Shown: positions 17,204-26,878 of the stretch, in pieces
How the letters are laid out: each line of letters begins with the position of its first letter
Numbering within the stretch: position 1 is the stretch's first letter
NCBI RefSeq assembly: GCF_000315485.1
Contig: NZ_JH992940.1
Span: 1,810,816 to 1,874,815, forward strand
Direction of reading: 5' to 3'
DNA length: 64,000 bases
Source: Bacteroides oleiciplenus YIT 12058
Lineage (GTDB): Bacteria; Bacteroidota; Bacteroidia; Bacteroidales; Bacteroidaceae
Made by a program: the position numbers and the translations under genes
The notes under the pieces: model-generated
Seen by the model: the letters and a program-made list of their open reading frames with translations, nothing else
What the model was told of the DNA's origin: nothing
Database searches by the model: none

Positions 17204-18082
17204 ATGAAGTCAGCCACCCGAAGAATGATAAATGAGCAACTCCCTATCTCAGAGTCATCGCCCATCAAAGCCCGTTTCTATGATTATGCTCACTTTACAT
17301 ACCCATGGCATTTTCATGCCGAATATGAAATCATCTATTTCAAAGAAGGCACGGGAACCAGCTTCATCGGAAACAGCATGGAAAACTTTAGAGACGGGGA
17401 TTTCATCCTGATTGGTTCCAACCTCCCCCACTACATGAAGAGCGACGACATCTATCATGCCGCCGACAGCAATCTCCGGACCAAAGGCACCATCATACAG
17501 TTTGAACAGGACTTTATGCAGTATTCCATACGGCACTACATCCAGTTTACCAAAATAAAAAAGCTGTTGGATGATTCACAGAGAGGCATATACTTTCCTG
17601 CCGGATGTTCCGGTAAAGCAATCGACTTACTTGAAAATATTCCTTTGGAGTCCGGCATGGATCAGATTCTATCTATCCTGCAACTGTTCAAAGAGATGTC
17701 CGATATAAGTTCCAAAGTCATTCTTCCTCCCTCGGAGCAAATGGACCAGATACACGGCAACTCCCGGATAGACAAAATCCTTGCCTATCTGAACCAACAC
17801 TATACGCGCCATATGGATTTAAATGAAATCTCTTGTCTGGCTGCCATGTCTCCTGCCTCCTTCTGCCGTTTCTTTAAAAGTAAGACAGGCAAAACCCTGA
17901 AAAACTACATACTGGACATGCGCATTGGATATGCCTGCAAGCTACTCTCCTTAGACAATATGAATATCTCCCAAATCAGCACCGAATGTGGTTTCGATAC
18001 AATATCCCATTTCAACAAATCTTTCAAGAGGAATACCGGTTTTACCCCGACCGAGTATAGAAGACGAATGCTGGCTGATTAG
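17204..18082 (+). CDS. AraC-family regulator with cupin sensor domain
   Basis: The 292-residue protein has an N-terminal cupin (about 25-110: FTYPWHFHAEYEIIYFKEG and GDFILIGSNLPHYMK) and a C-terminal double helix-turn-helix (about 190-290: DLNEISCLAAMSPASFCRFFK and NISQISTECGFDTISHFNKSFK, ending FTPTEYRRRML). It has no signal peptide, so it is a cytoplasmic one-component regulator, probably sensing a small sugar acid. It is divergent from the uxuA-SDR operon, which is the natural target. It converges tail to tail with the macroglobulin-like gene, only two bases apart. Confidence 0.85.
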   Translation: MKSATRRMINEQLPISESSPIKARFYDYAHFTYPWHFHAEYEIIYFKEGTGTSFIGNSMENFRDGDFILIGSNLPHYMKSDDIYHAADSNLRTKGTIIQFEQDFMQYSIRHYIQFTKIKKLLDDSQRGIYFPAGCSGKAIDLLENIPLESGMDQILSILQLFKEMSDISSKVILPPSEQMDQIHGNSRIDKILAYLNQHYTRHMDLNEISCLAAMSPASFCRFFKSKTGKTLKNYILDMRIGYACKLLSLDNMNISQISTECGFDTISHFNKSFKRNTGFTPTEYRRRMLAD

Positions 18083-18084
18083 AA

Positions 18085-19707
18085 TTACTGCACAACAAAC
18101 TCGCACTGGGTTCTAACCGCTTCACCTGTAGCGGTAATCCCTTGCAAAGTAACCACGTACCGCCCTTTCATATCCGACGTATAGAAACTAACGGTATCCG
18201 TTGCAGGCGTAATTTCCGGATTCCAGTAAAGCGTATGGCGAAAGTCAGGAATACGAGATTTTATTTGCTCCTCCAAAGCATACACCGGAGTCACAAAGGC
18301 AGGCCTGTTTTGCGGAAACTCATAAGCAAACAGTTGGGAATTCTCGTCCAGACGCAATCCGGGAAGTGAACCCTTATGTGTTATCAACGAAACAATCCCA
18401 TCATACAGTTTGCCGCCAAATGTATATCTGCCACTATATTGATGAATAAAGTGCAATAGGCGCGCATTATAGTCCAGCACTGTCTCATGATTTTCAATAG
18501 GAACTCCATCTATCAATACTAATGCTTTCAAGCTACTAAAGCGTTTCATATCCTCTTGCAATAGCCTGATAATCGTTTTGCCTTCCGATTTACTTACGCG
18601 TATTCCCATCACAAACTCAATGAATGCTTCACGCACTGTATTGAAACGAACATATTCATCCAGATTGTAACTGATTGATGGATAAAAATCATGCAATTGT
18701 TCCAAGATACTCTTGTTATGGGTAGAGTCAACCGGCAAGATGTGGTGTAGTTGCGCTCCGATACTACGTTCTACCAATGCTTCCTCATTATATGCTATGC
18801 GGAGTTTCGGAAGTTTTGCGGGTAGTATCCCGGCAAAAGGGGAAGCTATTTCCAATCGAGCCTGACGCCCGCTTCCCGGCAAAGCCGACAAAACAATATC
18901 CTGCATATCCGTTATTCCCGAAGTATAAAAGGCATAAGTGCCGTCAGGTTGTGATTGTCCGTCAAAAATCCGGATATCCTTACCCACACAAGACAACCGT
19001 GCATCCACAGAATCAGCAGATGCTCCTATCAACCTCCCGACTACGATATGTCCCTCACATTCGGCAATAAGATGATTATCAGGATCATTGTCCGATTTTA
19101 ATAAATAACCGGAAGTTGGAAAAGCAGGCATCACACAGTCTTTCCTCACTACAGATAAAGAGAGTTCTTTCATATTAGGCGACAACTGGGGTAATTTCAA
19201 AATCACCCTGTTACGGTTACCGTATACGGATTTATCTGTTGACAAACGCAACGGAGAAGTAATCATATTATCAGAAATCAAGGCCGCTGAATCCGTCAGG
19301 ACTTCCACATTATCTTCCTCCATAGCCTGATTGGTATTCAACACAGCAATGTATTTCTTTGGAAAACTATCTGCTGACTGATTCCTCATATAACGGGTAT
19401 ATGCCGTAAGCTGATAAGTGCCCGAATGCATCGTCTGAGGAAAGCGGACATGCCCCCACCCTACACCATTTTGCAGGGCTATCTTACCTTGTACATACAT
19501 CTGGCGCATATCACTAATTTCCACATAGGCCACTTTACTTGTCAGACTTTCACCAAATGCGGAGTCGGTTACACAAACCTTTATCCACAAATCTTCCCCT
19601 GCCAGATAATTGTCCTTATCAGTATATATTCTCATGCACTCAGTAGTCTGAGCCTGCAAAGCCACTACTGAAATTAAACAAATGATGATGGATATTATTT
19701 TCTTCAT
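18085..19707 (-). CDS. Exported macroglobulin-like protein with a TonB-plug-like C-terminal region
   Basis: The 540-residue protein starts at MKKIISIIICLISVVALQAQ (signal peptide); a longer frame to 19773 would run into the upstream gene. The N-terminal part (about 25-120) has the MG2 macroglobulin signature IYTDKDNYLAGEDLWIKV. Around residues 395-460 it has ALVLIDGVPIENHE followed by YGGK-like YTFGGKLYDGIVSLITHKG, which closely mimics the plug domain of TonB receptors (DGVPI...YG...GVI.ITTK.G), yet no beta-barrel follows. It is the last gene of a four-gene envelope operon with a TonB receptor and a DUF4249 lipoprotein. It may dock onto or gate the receptor (inference). Function unknown. Confidence 0.65.
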   Translation of the reverse strand: MKKIISIIICLISVVALQAQTTECMRIYTDKDNYLAGEDLWIKVCVTDSAFGESLTSKVAYVEISDMRQMYVQGKIALQNGVGWGHVRFPQTMHSGTYQLTAYTRYMRNQSADSFPKKYIAVLNTNQAMEEDNVEVLTDSAALISDNMITSPLRLSTDKSVYGNRNRVILKLPQLSPNMKELSLSVVRKDCVMPAFPTSGYLLKSDNDPDNHLIAECEGHIVVGRLIGASADSVDARLSCVGKDIRIFDGQSQPDGTYAFYTSGITDMQDIVLSALPGSGRQARLEIASPFAGILPAKLPKLRIAYNEEALVERSIGAQLHHILPVDSTHNKSILEQLHDFYPSISYNLDEYVRFNTVREAFIEFVMGIRVSKSEGKTIIRLLQEDMKRFSSLKALVLIDGVPIENHETVLDYNARLLHFIHQYSGRYTFGGKLYDGIVSLITHKGSLPGLRLDENSQLFAYEFPQNRPAFVTPVYALEEQIKSRIPDFRHTLYWNPEITPATDTVSFYTSDMKGRYVVTLQGITATGEAVRTQCEFVVQ

Positions 19708-19720
19708 GATACTTCTGATA

Positions 19721-20869
19721 TTAATATTCTCTGTCCGGTAACGGCCAGAAAGAAGGTTTATTGAGAGTCGCACCCAAAGTGCGAACGTCTGTGCATTCTT
19801 TGGGGGCCCACTGGTAACTTAGTATATCAGGATAAGCAATACGATACCCATCCAAATACAAATCATGGTTAGACCTGCCACCTATCTCTTCATCCGTCAG
19901 ACAGCTACAATCATACGGATTATCATATTGTATATCATTAGTCGAAATATAAAGTCGATATTCACTTACATTCATATTGACTCCCACATAGCCTATCGCT
20001 TGTTTATCCGGATTACTGCAAGTGATATTGGTAGGTAGTTCCGACGGTTGGGGAGTAAACAACCCACCCATACTCTCACTCAGTTTCGCCTTATTCTCAT
20101 AATACTCAAATTCTCCTTTCGACAAAGCCCTCTGCTTAATCAGCGTACTATAATAATACGAAACCCTAATATTGTCGGAAGCAATAGAATACATCTTTTT
20201 ATTCTTCAACAGATTCTCTACATTCGATTCTGTAGAACCTACAAGCGTTTTACTGGATTCGGAATGCCCCCAACCTTGTGCATAAGGAGCTTTTTCGAAA
20301 ATCTGAACCTTTTCTGTCAACGGGTCGTAAATCCACTTGGAATAAAATGCCGCTCTCACTTCCCAGTCTTCTTCATAAGTCCAGATATAATATACCGTGC
20401 CGTCCGCTTTCTGTGTAGAAAGGCGTATATATATAGTGCCGTAATTCTCCGGCTGCTCAAAGGTGACATCTGCAACTGCGGGGGTTTCTATCGGATATTG
20501 AAGTTCAGAATTATAAGTATCCCCTTCATACTTCACTTCCAGTCCATAACGAACCTGCTTATTCAATGTTCCAATCCGCACTTGATACCGGCCATCGCCA
20601 ATAGAAGTTCCTATGATGCGCGTCCCGTCATCCCCTACCACACTGACATCGGCAACAATCTGGTTATACCCTTCGGGCAAGTCTTCCTCATTCAAAGAAA
20701 AGGTGCGGCTCAATGCAAACACCACGGTACTATCCGAAATGATATTGCCCTCAATCACTAATAACCCTACACCGTCATCCGGAAGTTTCGCATTAAATTC
20801 ATCAATACAGTTGCTCAGAGTAAACAATAGTAAACCTGCCAGGACTAATATATTCATTCTCTTCTTCAT
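19721..20869 (-). CDS. DUF4249 lipoprotein
   Basis: The 382-residue protein begins MKKRMNILVLAGLLLFTLSNC, a lipoprotein signal with lipobox cysteine at 21. The mature part is beta-rich (YTWTYEEDWEV-type stretches) and ends with CSCLTDEEIGGRSNHDL and an YPDILSYQWAPKECTDVRTLG block typical of DUF4249. Such proteins are encoded right after TonB receptors in Bacteroidetes and are presumed surface partners of the receptor. It lies six bases after the receptor gene and 13 bases before the macroglobulin-like gene. Substrate unknown. Confidence 0.75.
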   Translation of the reverse strand: MKKRMNILVLAGLLLFTLSNCIDEFNAKLPDDGVGLLVIEGNIISDSTVVFALSRTFSLNEEDLPEGYNQIVADVSVVGDDGTRIIGTSIGDGRYQVRIGTLNKQVRYGLEVKYEGDTYNSELQYPIETPAVADVTFEQPENYGTIYIRLSTQKADGTVYYIWTYEEDWEVRAAFYSKWIYDPLTEKVQIFEKAPYAQGWGHSESSKTLVGSTESNVENLLKNKKMYSIASDNIRVSYYYSTLIKQRALSKGEFEYYENKAKLSESMGGLFTPQPSELPTNITCSNPDKQAIGYVGVNMNVSEYRLYISTNDIQYDNPYDCSCLTDEEIGGRSNHDLYLDGYRIAYPDILSYQWAPKECTDVRTLGATLNKPSFWPLPDREY

Positions 20870-20875
20870 ACCGCT

Positions 20876-23608
20876 TTAGAATTTAATGTTATAAGTAATA
20901 AAGGGAATGGGAGCACCAAAAATGGACATCCTATATCCTTGTATTTTCCCTTTTTCAGATACGTAATAAATGGAGTAAACATTCTTTCTTCCGGTCAGGT
21001 TATAGATACCGAAAGAAATAGAACTATGCGTCAACAGAGTCAGATGGTGGCTCGGCTCCACATTGAAAGCAAGGTCAAGGCGGAAGTAATCTGGAACCCG
21101 GTAACTATTACGGTCCGTGTAATATACTTGCATAGACTTCAAGCCTTGGTCATAGTATTGTCCGGCAGGGATAGTGGTAGGGCGTCCTGTACTGTAATCC
21201 ATATTGAAAGATACACTGTATCGGCGGGTGAACTTATAGTTTCCTACCAGCTTGAAGTCATGCGGTTTGTCATATTCCGTCGGATACCATTCACCATTAT
21301 TGACGGGGCGGGCTATACGCGGGTCATTCTGGCGCAGGAACGTGCGGGAATAAGTGTAGCTTGCCCATCCGTTCAACTTACCTGACGGTTTCTTCACCTG
21401 GACCTCAACGCCATAGGCATAACCTTCCGTGTTTATCACATCCGTTTCCAAATGATGATTCATCACTAACTTGGCAGAACTGCGATAATCCAGATAATCA
21501 TTGAGTTTCTTGTAGTATCCTTCCACTGATAATTCCAGTACCTGCCCGGGAGTGTTATAGTAGGCTCCTGCTGCCAACTGCCAGCCATTTTGAGGTTTTA
21601 TGTTAGCATCACTCAGTTTCCAAGTATCCGTGGGCGACATAATCGTAGTGTTCGACACCTTATGAATATATTGCCGCATTGTGTTGAAACCCGCCTTTAC
21701 CGAGAAGTCATCATTGAAAGCATACCGGGCAGATAGTCTGAATTCAGGTCCTTGATAAGTTTTAACGACTTTTCCACTACCCACTGATACGGAATCGACA
21801 AGGGTAGCAGAAGAGGGAAGCATGCCATCCTGATAAGTATAATAGGTACGCGGCCCCAAGAGGTTGAACATGGAGTAGCGTATGCCTGCATTTACAGATA
21901 GTTTAGGAGTTACTTCCCATTGGTCACCGATATAAATGGCACTTTCCATAGCTTTATCCTTCTGAAGCTGATCCCGTTTTACTAATGAACTTTCATGCAA
22001 CGGTTCATAAGTTCCCGAATTTATATTATAAAACTGGCTCATAAGTCCGAAATTCAACGTATGGGCATCATTGAGCTTGTAAGTGAAATCCGCTTTCCCA
22101 AACCATTGGTTAATGGCGAATGACAACCGGACAGCAGCTGTCTCCTCTACACTCTCATCATTCAGATAATCATAATGGTCATAACCGAAAGAAAAATTCC
22201 CGGTCAACTTCTCGGAAAAGATGCTTCTCCAATTCGCTGAGAGGTTCATATTGTTATAAGCATACTTCTGGTTATCGTTAAAAGCAAAACGGTCGTGACT
22301 GTAATAACCGTATACATTCAGCTTATTCCGTTCATTCAGTGTATGCGAGAACACACCCCCCAAATCATAAAATCCGGCTTTTCCATCACGGTACCCACTC
22401 TTCTCAGGTAGCAACTTCATAATCCAATCCGAGTAAGTGGTACGTCCGCTCAGAAGAAGCGATGTTTTCTCTTTAATGATGGGTATTTCAAGATTGAGTT
22501 TACTGGTCACAAGCCCGATGCCTGCCGAACCTGTAAACTTCTCCTTACTGGCTTCTTTACTGGTGATATTCAGCACAGAAGCTATGCGTCCTCCATACTG
22601 GCTGGGGATACTACTTTTATAGAGTTCTGCATCCTTTATCATATCCGAATTAAAAGCAGTGAAGAAGCCGAACAGATGGTTAGGGTTATAAATCGTTCCG
22701 TTGTTCAGTAATAACAAATTCTGATCCGCAGCACTTCCGCGAACATTGTAGCCACTGGACGCTTCACCTACAGTTTTGATACCCGGAAGAGTCTGAAGCA
22801 TTTTTAAGAGATCCACTTCCCCCATAGCTGTAGGGATATTCTTTAGTAAGCTGGGCTGGAACTTTTCCATACCCAACTGGGTACTTCTTACATTTTGCAC
22901 ACGTCCGGAAACAATTACTACCTCATCCAGCAGATGATTCTCCTCTTCCAACTCTATATGGGCAGTTCCATCTCCATAGACCATAAACTGCCGACGAGTT
23001 CCTTTTATATTCAATCCATTGATTTCAATGGTGTTATATCCTACAGGCAGCTTAATCGTGAAATTTCCCTGACGATCAGTAGCAGTGGCAACCCACGGTT
23101 CCCTGTGTACAATATTAATGCCTTCCAAATTCTGCCCAGATTTAAAATCCGTCACTCTTCCAGTCAACGTCACCATCTCTTCAGAGGAGGGCTTATACTT
23201 ATTTCCTATTTCATACACTTTATTCTCAGAAGAAGATTTCACTATAGGGATAAAAGAAGAAGATTGCTCATCATCTGTGTTCTTTTCACCTTTCAGAACC
23301 GGAGTAAGGGTTGTAGACAAATACGCATCCGGAAGAATAAATATCTGATTCCCATAAACAGTGACTTTGTAGCGTGTGGGAGTCAATGCCTGTCGCAAAC
23401 TCTCAGCAGTAGGTTTTACAGTCTCACTCCTTTTCACTTTAAAAGGTTCTGCAATTGTCGTATAGATACGGCAAGAGGTACTTTTTTCAACAGCATCTAT
23501 CAGTTCAAAAATAGAAATACTATCTGTCGTCAGCTGTTGTGCCCATACAGCAAAAGGAGACATAATAAATAGAACAACTGCTATATATTTTATAGAATGT
23601 ACTTTCAT
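20876..23608 (-). CDS. TonB-dependent outer-membrane receptor with STN domain
   Basis: The 910-residue protein has a signal peptide (to about WAQQ, residue 24); an STN (secretin/TonB N-terminal) domain at about 28-100 (ISIFELIDAVEKSTSCRIY); a carboxypeptidase-like repeat domain at about 145-230 (VTLTGRVTDFKSGQNLEGIN); a plug at about 255-370 (LLKMLQTLPGIKTVGEASSG, YNVRGSAADQNLLLLNN, SIPSQYGGRIASVLNI); and a C-terminal beta-barrel ending ITYNIKF with terminal Phe. It is not of the SusC subfamily. STN domains usually signal to a FecR-type anti-sigma factor, but no sigma/anti-sigma pair is encoded in the window. It is co-transcribed with DUF4249 and two other exported proteins. The ligand is unknown. 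Confidence 0.85.
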   Translation of the reverse strand: MKVHSIKYIAVVLFIMSPFAVWAQQLTTDSISIFELIDAVEKSTSCRIYTTIAEPFKVKRSETVKPTAESLRQALTPTRYKVTVYGNQIFILPDAYLSTTLTPVLKGEKNTDDEQSSSFIPIVKSSSENKVYEIGNKYKPSSEEMVTLTGRVTDFKSGQNLEGINIVHREPWVATATDRQGNFTIKLPVGYNTIEINGLNIKGTRRQFMVYGDGTAHIELEEENHLLDEVVIVSGRVQNVRSTQLGMEKFQPSLLKNIPTAMGEVDLLKMLQTLPGIKTVGEASSGYNVRGSAADQNLLLLNNGTIYNPNHLFGFFTAFNSDMIKDAELYKSSIPSQYGGRIASVLNITSKEASKEKFTGSAGIGLVTSKLNLEIPIIKEKTSLLLSGRTTYSDWIMKLLPEKSGYRDGKAGFYDLGGVFSHTLNERNKLNVYGYYSHDRFAFNDNQKYAYNNMNLSANWRSIFSEKLTGNFSFGYDHYDYLNDESVEETAAVRLSFAINQWFGKADFTYKLNDAHTLNFGLMSQFYNINSGTYEPLHESSLVKRDQLQKDKAMESAIYIGDQWEVTPKLSVNAGIRYSMFNLLGPRTYYTYQDGMLPSSATLVDSVSVGSGKVVKTYQGPEFRLSARYAFNDDFSVKAGFNTMRQYIHKVSNTTIMSPTDTWKLSDANIKPQNGWQLAAGAYYNTPGQVLELSVEGYYKKLNDYLDYRSSAKLVMNHHLETDVINTEGYAYGVEVQVKKPSGKLNGWASYTYSRTFLRQNDPRIARPVNNGEWYPTEYDKPHDFKLVGNYKFTRRYSVSFNMDYSTGRPTTIPAGQYYDQGLKSMQVYYTDRNSYRVPDYFRLDLAFNVEPSHHLTLLTHSSISFGIYNLTGRKNVYSIYYVSEKGKIQGYRMSIFGAPIPFITYNIKF

Positions 23609-23610
23609 AG

Positions 23611-24300
23611 CTATTTCTTATTAATCAGAGAATCAGCATATTTTGTCAATGCAGTCAAAGTCTCAGCACGATGAGAAATGCTAAAGTTCAAGTCTTGTTC
23701 TCTTGCGTATCTCTTTAACTGTTTCTTATAGACCGGAAAGAGTTTAAGAAAGCTGGAACGGGAGGTTACTATATATTCCGTATCATCTTTAGACAACACA
23801 AAGCGCGCATTCTTCTCGAATTTCCTATAGCTAATCCTATTTTTCTCAACAGACGCTCCCAACCTACACAAAACGTATTGCGTCAGCCTCATCTGCGGAC
23901 TATTATACAGCAACGCAGAGTAAGTATCCTTATGAGGCATAAACTTCTTCTCACCAATAATGAAGTAATCCACTTTCCTCATATCCACCTGAAGAAGTAT
24001 CCGCTTTTCGGGAGTAATCACAATCAACTGTTTCTTATAGGTATCATAGCGGAGCTGTATATCAGTATACAATAGCCCATTATAGCAAACTGCACCTTTC
24101 TGAAATTCATCCGTATCCCAGTAAGGATGGTTAATATAAAAATAAGGGCTATAGCCAACTTCTACTTTATTGGTATAAAGAGCAGCATAATCCCCTGCCG
24201 TCTTTTTGAATTCCTCAAAAAGTGGTTGCTGTGTATACACCGGAGTAAGAATACAGAATGTGCATAGCAGAATGAGCAAGTGTGTTTTTCGAATATTCAT
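23611..24300 (-). CDS. Exported hypothetical protein heading the TonB/DUF4249 operon
   Basis: I do not recognise a family. The 229-residue protein has a signal peptide (MNIRKTHLLILLCTFCILTPVYTQQ) and a mature region rich in Tyr, Lys and Phe (VGYSPYFYINHPYWDTDEFQKG and YRKFEKNARFVLSKDD), ending in a charged tail with KYADSLINKK. No lipobox or membrane anchor is visible, so it is probably periplasmic. The stop is two bases before the receptor start, so it is translated with it. The position suggests an accessory role for the receptor. Confidence 0.6.
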   Translation of the reverse strand: MNIRKTHLLILLCTFCILTPVYTQQPLFEEFKKTAGDYAALYTNKVEVGYSPYFYINHPYWDTDEFQKGAVCYNGLLYTDIQLRYDTYKKQLIVITPEKRILLQVDMRKVDYFIIGEKKFMPHKDTYSALLYNSPQMRLTQYVLCRLGASVEKNRISYRKFEKNARFVLSKDDTEYIVTSRSSFLKLFPVYKKQLKRYAREQDLNFSISHRAETLTALTKYADSLINKK

Positions 24301-24660
24301 GGAGTATTTGGATTAAAAGGAACTTTATTGTCTAAAAATAGATAATATATATAGGACTAATACCAATTCGGAGTATATCTTTAGATTTATTAATCATTCC
24401 AGTTCAAGTTTAGTGATTATACGTGACAGGGCGAGATAATTCTCCCGAATATTCTATTTGCAAGTTTTCACCCGAGACATCACATAAGGTTTTGCCCGTC
24501 TACCACCGACACCTCAGCATTTTCCGCTTGAATAGATGAATTCACTATGAGGTGGCCCCTAACATATCCCAATGGAAAACAACACTCTGCGAAACCAACC
24601 GTATAGGTTCAAAATACAGACTTTTGCCACCGCCTGCACAACTACGTTCGGTTTTGAAAT
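24301..24660. other. Gene-free region between two leftward operons
   Basis: No open frame with coding character is seen. It should hold the promoter of the TonB/DUF4249 operon, but I found no exact TAnnTTTG box close to 24300. The right edge borders the terminator of the susC/susD pair. Confidence 0.35.
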
Positions 24661-24692
24661 AAAAAACCTTGGAAAAGTTTCCTTCTCCAAGG
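24661..24692 (-). terminator. Terminator of the left susC/susD operon
   Basis: On the minus strand an 11-bp stem (CCTTGGAGAAG with CTTTTCCAAGG, one G-T pair) closes a GAAA tetraloop and is followed by six T. It lies 23 bases past the susD stop. This is a textbook Rho-independent terminator. Confidence 0.85.
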
Positions 24693-24714
24693 TCAAATTT
24701 ATTATTGAATATTT

Positions 24715-26844
24715 TTATTCAGCTTCATATCCCGGATTTTGCAAGGCTTTTTTCTCTGCTGCTGTCAGATTCTTACCACTTTCATTTGTCAAAGCGTCAA
24801 TGAAAGTCTGTGGAATTGGACGGAGCAAATGCTTTTCAGCAACATTAGGAGCTGCCTCAGGATTGTACAATTTAGCGCGTTTTAACAAAGTTTTAGTACG
24901 GCTTAATTCATCCCAGCGATTCCATTCCCCCAAACACTCACGGGTACGTTCGTTTAATATAAAGTTAATCAAACGATCTTTTACATCAGTACACCCCAAT
25001 TCTGCCAGTACAGCTTCATCTTCCTCGGGCAACTGCTGGTAGCTGGTAATTTGCAGACTTGAAGACGTCTTATTTACAGAACGGTCAACACCAGTCGACA
25101 AGAAATAAGTATTCTTTTGAATGAATGATGCATTGAAAGCTTGTGCATTTGTCAACTTAGCCCCATTCTCATCTACACATTTACCTAATGTAGCAGTAGC
25201 TGTAGAATTGGATGTGAAAGCCATAGAACCATCTGTATAATATTCACGATCTTCACCATCTTTCCATTCAGCACGTTTACGCAGTACGTTCACAGTAGAA
25301 ATTGCATCTTGGTAATCACCCAATCTAACCTGTGCCTCTGCCTTAACTAAATAAGTTTCGCCACTACGCGCCATGATAACATCACGGTGTGCATCACCTT
25401 TTTCGCCCGTACGAGAGCCATCATCTGTTTTGTTGATGCCACAGAAAACGTTAGACTGGCTGGGGTCACCACTTACACCATAAGTATTCAGTACATATTT
25501 ACCATTCAGGAACAACGGGAATACATTAGGAACCCATTTACCAGTTTCAGGATTTACGAAGGAATGCGGTTGAGCACCACGTCCATACGTTCCGTAAGGA
25601 GCATTATCAAACGTTGTATCACTTTTCTTATTCAAGATAAAGATAATGCCTTCATCACCCAAAGTAGGTACCTGATCGGCAGTAATTCCATTTTCGCTCA
25701 TTACATTTGCTGCTTTCTTAGCAATGCTGTTCAAACCGTAAATAGTCTTGAACGTCTTCCACATACGGGCATCGTTCACATTGTCGAATATAGAATAAGC
25801 ATATTCTGTAGGACGACAACGTTGAAAGTCCATACCACCAATGTATTGTCCACGCTGCGTCCAACCACCGGAGAAGTTAGAGAACTGTGGATTAAAGTAG
25901 TTATAAGTACGGTTACCATAACGTCCCACTGTTGAACTATCATCATTGTGCAACGCTGCCATCAAGATTTCAGCATCACCTTCATTCTTACAATCCACAC
26001 CGGTCCATTCAGAATAAAGTGTATTATAATCTTTTGCCAACGGACATGCTGCTATTACCTCATCACAAAGCTTGATACATTTGTCAAGATCTGTTTTTGC
26101 GGGATATGCTGAGTTCCAGTCAGCACAACGCTCTGACTGACGATACAGTAATGCCTTAGCCAGAAAATGTGCCGCAGTGTACTTCGTCCATGTTCCATTA
26201 CCACGCCATTTATCTGTCGGCAACAAGTTGTAAGCTTCTTCCAAGTCTGCAATGACCTGATTAAGTGTCTCTTCAGCACTTGAACGATTAAAGTTTCTCA
26301 CAACGCCGTCAGGAGGAGTCGTCTGGATAACCACACCACCATATTGGGCAAACAAACGATAATAGTTATAACCACGAAGGAAGTAAGCCTCTCCCATCGC
26401 TTTATTACGCGTTGTTTCACTACTCAGTGTACTTGCCCTGGAAATCAACAAATTGGCAGTAGAAATGCCATAATACATTTCATCCCACAATGCAGAAACA
26501 CCAGGACAGTTATCGTTTGCAGCACCACTCGCTTTCTTACAGTCCAATGGATTCAAACGATTATCATAAGTATTCCATGGTTCACTGGTCAAGTCGGCAC
26601 CATTCGTAAATTCGTCCGTTCCGTAAAGAGTGATGCCATAAGCCCATTCATAACCAAAGTGCCAACGGAGATTGCCATAAAGAGATGCCGCCATAGCAAG
26701 TACTCCTTCTTCTGTTTCAAGAATTCCATCAGTATACATGTGCCCTGCGTCTTCTTTCAGAAAACTATCGCCGCATGAAGAGGTACCGGTTGCTAATACA
26801 AGCACCATCGTACCGAATAAAACTTTTTTTCTTATATTTTTCAT
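24715..26844 (-). CDS. SusD-family glycan-binding lipoprotein, left pair
   Basis: The 709-residue protein (start at MKNIRKKVLFG; an in-frame ATG four codons earlier is less lipoprotein-like) has a lipobox at TGTSSCG and then the RagB/SusD N-terminal pattern: SFLKEDAG, LSSETTRNKAMGEAYFLRGYNYYRLFAQYGGV (the TPR-forming helix that marks the family) and a C-terminal block ERTRECLGEWNRWDELSRTKTL. It is larger than the usual 500-600 residues. SusD proteins form the lid on the SusC barrel at the cell surface and bind glycan. It lies 34 bases after its susC partner. The glycan is unknown; the neighbourhood suggests pectin. Confidence 0.9.
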   Translation of the reverse strand: MKNIRKKVLFGTMVLVLATGTSSCGDSFLKEDAGHMYTDGILETEEGVLAMAASLYGNLRWHFGYEWAYGITLYGTDEFTNGADLTSEPWNTYDNRLNPLDCKKASGAANDNCPGVSALWDEMYYGISTANLLISRASTLSSETTRNKAMGEAYFLRGYNYYRLFAQYGGVVIQTTPPDGVVRNFNRSSAEETLNQVIADLEEAYNLLPTDKWRGNGTWTKYTAAHFLAKALLYRQSERCADWNSAYPAKTDLDKCIKLCDEVIAACPLAKDYNTLYSEWTGVDCKNEGDAEILMAALHNDDSSTVGRYGNRTYNYFNPQFSNFSGGWTQRGQYIGGMDFQRCRPTEYAYSIFDNVNDARMWKTFKTIYGLNSIAKKAANVMSENGITADQVPTLGDEGIIFILNKKSDTTFDNAPYGTYGRGAQPHSFVNPETGKWVPNVFPLFLNGKYVLNTYGVSGDPSQSNVFCGINKTDDGSRTGEKGDAHRDVIMARSGETYLVKAEAQVRLGDYQDAISTVNVLRKRAEWKDGEDREYYTDGSMAFTSNSTATATLGKCVDENGAKLTNAQAFNASFIQKNTYFLSTGVDRSVNKTSSSLQITSYQQLPEEDEAVLAELGCTDVKDRLINFILNERTRECLGEWNRWDELSRTKTLLKRAKLYNPEAAPNVAEKHLLRPIPQTFIDALTNESGKNLTAAEKKALQNPGYEAE

Positions 26845-26878
26845 GATATATGCCATTTTATATTTATTATTCTTGACT

